From contig CAKTIE010000031.1 of assembly GCA_934565655.1 (NCBI GenBank), positions 1-11,800 on the forward strand: a stretch of 11,800 bases of DNA, in the 5' to 3' direction. A program made the position numbers and the translations under genes. Positions 7,227-11,800 of the stretch are shown here, piece by piece (the stretch's first letter is position 1; the number at the start of each line of letters is the position of its first letter). This stretch comes from an uncultured Oscillospiraceae bacterium. Lineage in GTDB: Bacteria; Bacillota; Clostridia; Oscillospirales; Oscillospiraceae. The notes beneath the pieces were generated by a model. The model made no database searches. It was not told where the DNA came from and saw only the letters and a list, made by a program, of their open reading frames with translations.

Positions 7227-7242
7227 ATCTGTTGAGGTACGG
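7215..7242. repeat. 28-base perfect palindrome in the divergent region
   Basis: A 13-bp inverted repeat (7215-7227 with 7230-7242) is separated by only TC. Its inner part is TCAACA-TC-TGTTGA, so it contains the third TCAAC box and its mirror image. It has no T-tract and lies upstream of genes on both sides, so it is not a terminator. An operator for a dimer is likely. The nearest plus-strand promoter begins 65 bases away. Confidence 0.75.
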
Positions 7243-7306
7243 ACGGAAAGGCGGAGATGCCAGGATAAACGGGCGGGAAGTCGTTCCCGGGCCGCCGGTA
7301 TCCGGG

Positions 7307-7336
7307 GCATATTGCGTGTCCCGCGGCGCATATAGT
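7307..7336 (+). promoter_or_regulatory. Candidate sigma-E sporulation promoter
   Basis: GCATATT (7307-7313), 15 bases, then CATATAGT (7329-7336). The mother-cell sigma-E consensus is close to a -35 ending in ATATT, a spacer of about 14, and a -10 CATACANT. The -35 core is complete and the -10 matches at all fixed positions but one. It lies 26 bases before the start of a SpoIVFA/SpoIVFB-like operon, which is sigma-E dependent in Bacillus subtilis. No vegetative promoter is apparent nearby. Confidence 0.6.
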
Positions 7337-7362
7337 GGTCAAAAGGACAGGAGGTGCGCCAT

Positions 7363-8181
7363 ATGGCAACAGGAAAACGGGTACGGAGCAGCAGGCTGCC
7401 GCCGCCACCGCCAAGACCCGGCGCGGCAGGCGGCAGAACACCGGGAAAGCGTCAGCAGCCACGGCACGGCAACACCCGCCGCATGCTGCAGTTACTGGTC
7501 AGCGCCGCCGTGCTGGTGGTGGTCGTGACGGTGAAATTCGCCATGCCGGATGTGGCCCGGCAATACGGCGGCGAGGTGCTGCGGCTGATGGGGGAGGACA
7601 CCGACTTCGTGGCGGCCTTTTCCGCGGCGGGACGTGCCGTTGGCGGCGATGATCTGGCCGACGCCATCAGCGACGTCTGCGTGGCGGTGTTCGGCGCCCA
7701 GACAACGCAGGTCAGCCACGAGGTGGATCGCAATGCCGTCGTCTACGGCGACGGCACCACGCCGGAGATCGTGAACATGCTCCAACAGGTGCTGGGCTTT
7801 GAGTATCAGAAGCCGGTGGAGGGTACGGTGACCTCCGCCTTCGGCTTCCGCGACCATCCGGTAGAGGGCACGGAGCGGTTCCATTACGGCATGGACATCG
7901 GCTGTGAAAAAGGGGAGATCATCCGCGCCTTTGCTGACGGCACCGTTACCGCCATTGCGGAGAGCACGGAGCTGGGGAAGTATATCATTGTGACCCACGC
8001 GGGCGGCTATACCACCCTGTATGCCCATTGCAGCCGCATCAACGCCTCGTCGGGCCAGTCGGTCCGCATGGGCGATCCCATCGCTGAGGTGGGCGATACC
8101 GGAGACGCCACCGGCTATCACCTGCATTTCGAGCTGCATCAGGACAATATTTATCTGAATCCGGTCTATTATGTCACATAA
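7363..8181 (+). CDS. Membrane-anchored M23 (LytM-type) protein, SpoIVFA-like
   Basis: Of 272 residues, the cytoplasmic N-terminus is basic and proline-rich (RLPPPPPRPG, 11-20), followed by one membrane helix (about 42-59), a linker (60-148) and an M23 domain (about 150-268). The zinc ligands H174 and D178 (HYGMD) and H255 (HLHFEL), plus the catalytic-type H222 (YAH) and H253, are all present, so peptidase activity is possible. In Bacillus, SpoIVFA is a scaffold that holds and regulates the protease SpoIVFB in the forespore outer membrane. The role here is inferred from gene order, since the next gene is that protease type, overlapping by 11 bases. A GTG at 7354 is in frame but lies within the AGGAGG (7349-7354), which is 8 bases before the ATG, so the ATG is the start. 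A SpoIIQ-like or cell-wall hydrolase role is the alternative. Confidence 0.85.
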   Translation: MATGKRVRSSRLPPPPPRPGAAGGRTPGKRQQPRHGNTRRMLQLLVSAAVLVVVVTVKFAMPDVARQYGGEVLRLMGEDTDFVAAFSAAGRAVGGDDLADAISDVCVAVFGAQTTQVSHEVDRNAVVYGDGTTPEIVNMLQQVLGFEYQKPVEGTVTSAFGFRDHPVEGTERFHYGMDIGCEKGEIIRAFADGTVTAIAESTELGKYIIVTHAGGYTTLYAHCSRINASSGQSVRMGDPIAEVGDTGDATGYHLHFELHQDNIYLNPVYYVT

Positions 8182-8785
8182 CACGCCTGTCAGGATCCAT
8201 GTTTCGCCGTCGGCGCCGCTGCTGCTGGCGCTGTTTGTGATGCTGTCCTCGCCGCTGCTGCTTTCGGCGCTGCTGCTGGCGGCGCTCTGCCATGAGCTGG
8301 GACATTATTGGATGCTGCGGCGGCTGCGTGCCAGGGTGACGGCGATCCACATCACAGCGCTGGGAGCGGAGATGCAGGTGTCGGGGTGGCTCTCCTACGG
8401 CGGCGAGCTGCTGGCGGCAGCCGCCGGGCCGGTGACGAACCTGCTGCTGGCACTGCCGCTGGCCTATGGCGGGCGGCTGTGGGAGGTGCTGTACCTGTTT
8501 GCCGGAGCGCAGCTGGTGCTGGGCGTCTTCAATCTGCTGCCCATCCTTCCGCTGGACGGTGGCAGCATGCTCTGGAACCTGCTGGCGTGGTTGACGGAGC
8601 CGTACACCGCGGATCGGATCGCCGGTGTTGTCAGCTTCGGCATGGCGGCGCTGCTGACGCTGGCGGCGGCCGCGGCGCTGTGGAAGGGGGGAAGTCCCTT
8701 CCTGCTGCTGGCATCGGCGGCGCTGCTATGGCACACCATTACGGTAAATAGGGGTTGCCAAACCACGGCAAAGAAGGTAAAATAA
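8171..8785 (+). CDS. spoIVFB: M50 intramembrane metalloprotease, SpoIVFB-like, short form
   Basis: This site-2-protease family enzyme is expected to cut its substrate within the membrane. In Bacillus the substrate is pro-sigma-K in the mother cell. It has 204 residues: an N-terminal RIHVSPSAPLLLA (8-20) like SpoIVFB, the zinc motif HELGH (H41, E42, H45), AAAAGPVTN (82-90) in the next helix, and NLLPILPLDGG (121-131) with the third ligand D129. About five to six hydrophobic segments can be drawn. B. subtilis SpoIVFB is about 290 residues and ends in a CBS domain that binds ATP; that part is absent here, and the protein ends in a short basic tail. There is no clear ribosome binding site, so translation probably depends on coupling to the gene before it. 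A promoter for the next gene lies in its last 31 bases. Confidence 0.88.
   Translation: MSHNTPVRIHVSPSAPLLLALFVMLSSPLLLSALLLAALCHELGHYWMLRRLRARVTAIHITALGAEMQVSGWLSYGGELLAAAAGPVTNLLLALPLAYGGRLWEVLYLFAGAQLVLGVFNLLPILPLDGGSMLWNLLAWLTEPYTADRIAGVVSFGMAALLTLAAAAALWKGGSPFLLLASAALLWHTITVNRGCQTTAKKVK
8755..8783 (+). promoter_or_regulatory. Internal promoter for the radical SAM-DUF2344 pair
   Basis: TTGCCA (8755-8760), a 17-base spacer and TAAAAT (8778-8783), each five of six consensus bases. It lies inside the last codons of the M50 protease gene and 37 bases before the GTG of the radical SAM gene. It would let the pair be expressed in growing cells independently of the sporulation promoter upstream. 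Confidence 0.7.
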
Positions 8786-8820
8786 GATGGTATTTTCAAG
8801 TATACGACAGGAGAACGACT

Positions 8821-10653
8821 GTGGATAAAAAGCTGGAACGCATCCTGCCACGGGTGCAGAAGCCTGCCCGCTATGTGGGCGGCGAATATAACGCGGTCAT
8901 CAAGGATAAAGCGCAGGTGGATACCCGTATCGCCTTCTGCTTCCCGGATACCTACGAGATCGGCATGTCCAATCTGGGCATGCGGATTCTGTACGGCGTC
9001 ATGAACAATATGGACGGCGTGTGGTGTGAGCGGGTCTTTGCCCCATGGGGCGACATGGAGGAGGAGATGCGCAGGGCGGGTATGCCCCTCTTTGCGCTGG
9101 AATCCGGCGACCCCATCACGAATTTCGATATCGTGGCCTTTTCCGTGGGCTATGAGATGGCCTTTACCGCCATCCTCAACATGCTGGATCTGGCGGGGAT
9201 CCCCCTGCGCAGCGCCCGGCGTGACGGCCTGACCCCGCTGGTGATCGCCGGCGGCACCGCCATGTATAACGCTGAGCCGATCGCTGATTTTATTGACCTT
9301 GTCAGTCTGGGTGAGGGCGAGGACATCACCGTGGAGTTGGTGGAGCTGCACCGCAGGGCGCGGCGCGAGGGCTGGAGCAAGGCGGAATTCCTCCGTGCCG
9401 CCGCTCAGCTGGACGGTATCTATGTACCCAGTCTGTACGACATTTCCTACCACGACGACGGCACGGTAAGCGCCATCACGCCTCGTGACGGCGCGCCTGC
9501 TGTGGTGACCAAGCGCATCGTCCGCGACATGGACAAGGCGTATTTCCCGGTAAATACCATCGTGCCCAGCACAGAGATCGTGCAGGATCGTGTGATGCTG
9601 GAGCTGTTCCGGGGCTGCATCCGGGGCTGCCGCTTCTGTCAGGCAGGCTATGTGTACCGCCCTGTCCGCAACCGCAGCCGCGATCTGTGCGCCCGGTACT
9701 GTCTGGATTCCTGCAACGACTCCGGCTATCAGGAGGTGACGCTGTCCTCCCTCAGCACCAGCGACTATCCGCCGCTGACCGACCTGTGCGACCAGCTGGA
9801 GCCCTTCTGTGAGAGCCGCCATGTGAACCTGTCGCTGCCCAGTCTGCGGGCGGACAACTTCTCCATGGCGCTGATGCAGCGACTGGCCAAGGGCCGCAAG
9901 ACCGGCCTGACCTTCGCGCCGGAGGCCGGCACCCAGCGCCTGCGGGACGTGATCAACAAGAACGTGACGCTGGAGGCGCTGCTGAACTCCTGCCATACCG
10001 CCTTTGCCGGAGGCTATAACGCGGTGAAGCTCTATTTCATGCTGGGCCTGCCCACGGAGACCGACGAGGACGTGCTGGGGATCGCTGATGTGGCGGCCCG
10101 CGTCATGCACGCCTGGCGGGAGAGCGCCCCCAACAAGCAGCGGGGCGTCCGCATCACCGTGTCTACCTCTTATTTTGTCCCCAAGCCCCACACGGCCTTC
10201 CAATGGGAGCCCCAGATCACCCGCGAGGAATACGAGCGCCGGGTGCAGCTGCTGCGGGAGAATATGACCACCAAGACCGTTACCTACAACTGGCACGACG
10301 GGCAGACCTCCTTTATCGAGGCGGTGCTGGCCCGGGGCGACCGGAGACTGGGCAATGTGCTGGAAGCTGTATGGCGTAAAGGCGGACACCTTGACGCATG
10401 GGAGGAGTATTTCTCTCTGGAGCGCTGGCTGGAGGCCTTTGACGAGTGCGGCGTTGACCCGGCGTTTTACGCCTATCGCCGCCGGGAAAAGGACGAGCTG
10501 ATGCCCTGGGACATGATCTCCAGCGGCGTCACCAAGGCGTATCTGTGGCGTGAGCACGAAAACGCCGTGGCGGGCGTTACCACGCCGGACTGCCGTACCC
10601 GGTGCAACGGCTGCGGCGCCAACAAGCTGGTAGGAGGGAAGTGCGATGTCTAA
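8821..10653 (+). CDS. Radical SAM protein of the TIGR03960 type (uncharacterised)
   Basis: This cytosolic iron-sulfur protein of unknown reaction has 610 residues. An N-terminal Rossmann-like domain of B12-binding type (about 35-180) carries DTYEIG (43-48) in place of the cobalamin DxHxxG, so His is replaced by Tyr and ordinary base-off B12 binding is doubtful. The radical SAM core (about 255-480) has C266, C270 and C273 in RGCIRGCRFC for the [4Fe-4S] cluster that cleaves S-adenosylmethionine, and LTFAPEAGTQRLR (363-375). At the extreme C-terminus, C591, C595 and C598 repeat the Cx3Cx2C pattern and could hold a second cluster. I chose GTG at 8821 because AGGAG (8809-8813) lies 7 bases before it and DKKLERILPRVQKPARYVGG is the familiar family N-terminus; the frame is open 22 codons further upstream. 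Its stop overlaps the next gene by 8 bases. Confidence 0.9.
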   Translation: MDKKLERILPRVQKPARYVGGEYNAVIKDKAQVDTRIAFCFPDTYEIGMSNLGMRILYGVMNNMDGVWCERVFAPWGDMEEEMRRAGMPLFALESGDPITNFDIVAFSVGYEMAFTAILNMLDLAGIPLRSARRDGLTPLVIAGGTAMYNAEPIADFIDLVSLGEGEDITVELVELHRRARREGWSKAEFLRAAAQLDGIYVPSLYDISYHDDGTVSAITPRDGAPAVVTKRIVRDMDKAYFPVNTIVPSTEIVQDRVMLELFRGCIRGCRFCQAGYVYRPVRNRSRDLCARYCLDSCNDSGYQEVTLSSLSTSDYPPLTDLCDQLEPFCESRHVNLSLPSLRADNFSMALMQRLAKGRKTGLTFAPEAGTQRLRDVINKNVTLEALLNSCHTAFAGGYNAVKLYFMLGLPTETDEDVLGIADVAARVMHAWRESAPNKQRGVRITVSTSYFVPKPHTAFQWEPQITREEYERRVQLLRENMTTKTVTYNWHDGQTSFIEAVLARGDRRLGNVLEAVWRKGGHLDAWEEYFSLERWLEAFDECGVDPAFYAYRRREKDELMPWDMISSGVTKAYLWREHENAVAGVTTPDCRTRCNGCGANKLVGGKCDV

Positions 10654-11308
10654 GCTGAGACTGCTGTTCGTCAAGGAGGCGCAGGCGTCTTATATTTCCC
10701 ACCTTGACCTGATGCGCACCTTCCAGCGGTGCTTTCCCCGCACGGAGCTGGACATCAAGCATACCCAGGGCTATCACCCCCATCCCATCATCTCCATTGT
10801 CCTGCCGCTGCCGGTGGGACAGAGCAGCGACTGCGAACTGCTGGATTTTGAGGTGACACAGACCAGCGACGGCAGCGGCATCGCGGAGAAGCTGAATACC
10901 GGCATGCCAACCGGTATCCGGGTGCTGGACTGCTATGAGGCCAGACGCCCCATTCGCGAGCTGGACAGCCTGCGGGCCGACGTGACGCTGGAATACGACG
11001 CCGGTGTGCCGGAGGGTGCGGCGGAGCGCCTGCGGGAGCTGCTGGCACGGGATACGCTGGTGATCCAGAAGCGCACCAAGCGCAAGGAACTGGCGGATGT
11101 GGACATTGCGCCTATGATCCGCAAGGCGGATGTGACGGCGGATGAGCATAACGTGTTCATTGATATCACCGTGCAGGCCCAGAATCCCGGACTGAATCCC
11201 CAACTGATCGAGAAGGCCATCGCGGCCTATCTTCCGGAGTTGACACCGGACTTCGTCCGGGTGCGCCGCCGTGCCATTCTGGACGCGGATGGACAGGATT
11301 TTCGATGA
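10646..11308 (+). CDS. Radical SAM-linked protein (DUF2344, TIGR03936)
   Basis: This 220-residue soluble protein belongs to a family found next to, or fused to, the C-terminus of TIGR03960 radical SAM proteins. It is uncharacterised. Seen here are the family's opening MSKLRLLFVKEAQASYISHL, then DLMRTFQRCFPRTELDIKHT (21-40) and QGYHPHPIISIVLPLPVGQS (41-60), and a later stretch KRTKRKELADVDIAPMIRKA (131-150). There is only one or two cysteines and no metal motif, so it is more likely a substrate-binding or recruiting partner than a redox enzyme. The ATG lies within the end of the radical SAM gene and has AGGAGG (10632-10637) at 8 bases, so the two are co-translated, probably in near-equal amounts. 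An RNA or tRNA substrate is a guess only. Confidence 0.9.
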   Translation: MSKLRLLFVKEAQASYISHLDLMRTFQRCFPRTELDIKHTQGYHPHPIISIVLPLPVGQSSDCELLDFEVTQTSDGSGIAEKLNTGMPTGIRVLDCYEARRPIRELDSLRADVTLEYDAGVPEGAAERLRELLARDTLVIQKRTKRKELADVDIAPMIRKADVTADEHNVFIDITVQAQNPGLNPQLIEKAIAAYLPELTPDFVRVRRRAILDADGQDFR

Positions 11309-11334
11309 TTTTCCCGGAAAAGTGAAAATAATGC

Positions 11335-11363
11335 TTGCATTTACCGGATTTGTATGGTATCCT
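11335..11363 (+). promoter_or_regulatory. Promoter of rplS
   Basis: TTGCAT (11335-11340), a 17-base spacer and TATCCT (11358-11363); both hexamers match the consensus at four positions. It leaves an untranslated leader of about 90 bases before rplS. No convincing terminator lies between the DUF2344 gene and this promoter, so some read-through from upstream is also possible. Confidence 0.6.
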
Positions 11364-11379
11364 ATCATGGCGTGAAAAG

Positions 11380-11435
11380 GGCGGTCCTCTGTCGCCGGTG
11401 CGAAAATGCACCCTTGTGATGGCGTTATGAACACC
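11380..11435 (+). ncRNA. Structured leader of rplS, candidate L19 autoregulatory RNA
   Basis: Three hairpins can be drawn in the untranslated leader: GGCGG/UCGCC (11380-11384 with 11392-11396, one G-U pair), directly followed by GGTGC/GCACC (11397-11401 with 11408-11412, loop GAAAAT), and a weaker GGCGTT/AACACC (11421-11426 with 11430-11435, one mismatch). Rfam describes an L19 leader family before rplS in low-GC Gram-positives, in which L19 is thought to bind and repress its own mRNA. Position and length fit, but I cannot confirm the consensus by eye. Confidence 0.45.
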
Positions 11436-11458
11436 TATAAATACAGGAGGAAAAATCC

Positions 11459-11797
11459 ATGGATCTCATCAAAGCATTGAACGAAAAGCAGCTGAAGGAA
11501 GTGCCTCAGGTGCAGGTGGGCGATACCGTCCGCGTGCATGTGAAGGTCAAGGAAGGCTCCCGCGAGCGTATCCAGGTTTTCGAGGGTACCGTTATTGCCA
11601 AGAAGCATGGCGGCATCGAGGAGACCATCACCGTCCGCCGTATCTCCTACGGTGTGGGCGTGGAGAAGGTGTTCCCCGTACATTCTCCCTCCATCCAGAC
11701 CATCGAGACCGTGCGTCACGGTTTCGTGCGCCGCGCCAAGCTGTACTATCTGCGTGACCGCGTCGGCAAGGCCGCCAAGATCCGCGAGAAGCTGTAA
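11459..11797 (+). CDS. rplS: 50S ribosomal protein L19
   Basis: This 112-residue protein lies at the 30S-50S interface and contributes to intersubunit bridges. It is complete and of normal length. Family landmarks are [20 protein letters not shown] (20-39), [20 protein letters not shown] (41-60), the strongly conserved [19 protein letters not shown] (59-77) and the C-terminal [20 protein letters not shown] (91-110). AGGAGG (11445-11450) lies 8 bases before the ATG. In many Firmicutes rplS follows trmD in the rpsP-rimM-trmD operon. Here it follows the radical SAM-DUF2344 pair, with its own promoter and leader, so it appears to be transcribed separately. Nothing downstream of it is visible. Confidence 0.98.
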   Translation: MDLIKALNEKQLKEVPQVQVGDTVRVHVKVKEGSRERIQVFEGTVIAKKHGGIEETITVRRISYGVGVEKVFPVHSPSIQTIETVRHGFVRRAKLYYLRDRVGKAAKIREKL

Positions 11798-11800
11798 GCG

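Noticed and set aside
7215..7242. The palindrome read as a transcription terminator
   Set aside because: It has no T-tract on either strand and lies upstream of the starts of both flanking genes, so no transcript ends there.
8755..8820. Start of the radical SAM gene at the TTG at 8755
   Set aside because: This TTG is the -35 of the internal promoter, and the GTG at 8821 has AGGAG at 7 bases and matches the family N-terminus.
8464..10674. A 736-codon open frame on the minus strand, antisense to the end of the M50 gene and the radical SAM gene
   Set aside because: The plus strand encodes recognisable conserved proteins with ribosome binding sites. The antisense product is a low-complexity His/Gly/Gln/Val sequence typical of reverse frames in GC-rich genes.
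11309..11334. Terminator after the DUF2344 gene
   Set aside because: Only a 5-bp TTTTC/GAAAA stem with a 3-base loop can be drawn, without a following T-tract. It is too weak to call.

Overview
The window looks like chromosomal DNA from a GC-rich (roughly 60%), spore-forming anaerobe of the class Clostridia, most likely Oscillospiraceae or a close relative. This rests on the protein families present (ATP-type PEP carboxykinase, class B sortase, a SpoIVFA/SpoIVFB-like pair, the radical SAM/DUF2344 pair), strong AGGAGG ribosome binding sites, and many intrinsic terminators. It is recognition from memory; no database search was run. Most of the window is core chromosome. I see no phage genes, transposase, tRNA, rRNA or CRISPR array, and no gap between genes exceeds about 220 bases.

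Left part (1-1500): the 3' two thirds of pckA with its terminator, then a single small gene of unknown function (1120-1425) with its own promoter and a bidirectional terminator. Middle left (1497-3650): a low-specificity threonine aldolase on the minus strand and a class B sortase on the plus strand, fired apart from a compact divergent promoter region. A perfect 19-bp hairpin closes the sortase unit.

Middle (3681-7242), all minus strand: two units in series. The upstream one is an OmpR-family response regulator plus a histidine kinase with almost no extracytoplasmic part, coupled by a 4-base GTGA overlap. The downstream one is a CrtO-family acyltransferase plus an MGDG-synthase/UgtP-type glycosyltransferase, overlapping by 44 bases and probably making an acylated glycolipid. 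Upstream of both units lie three TCAAN boxes spaced exactly 11 bp apart. In both cases the first box begins 22 bases upstream of a -10 hexamer, and the -35 is poor. I infer that the response regulator controls its own operon and the glycolipid operon. This is the most interesting signal in the window.

Right part (7243-11800), all plus strand: a sporulation pair (a membrane-anchored M23 protein and an M50 intramembrane protease, like SpoIVFA/SpoIVFB) behind a sequence resembling a sigma-E promoter. Next come a two-[4Fe-4S]-candidate radical SAM protein and its DUF2344 partner, with a near-consensus vegetative promoter inside the end of the protease gene. Last is rplS (ribosomal protein L19), with its own promoter and a structured leader that may be the L19 autoregulatory RNA. 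The order SpoIVFA - SpoIVFB - radical SAM - DUF2344 is familiar in Clostridia, but I would expect rng and rplU next; here rplS follows.
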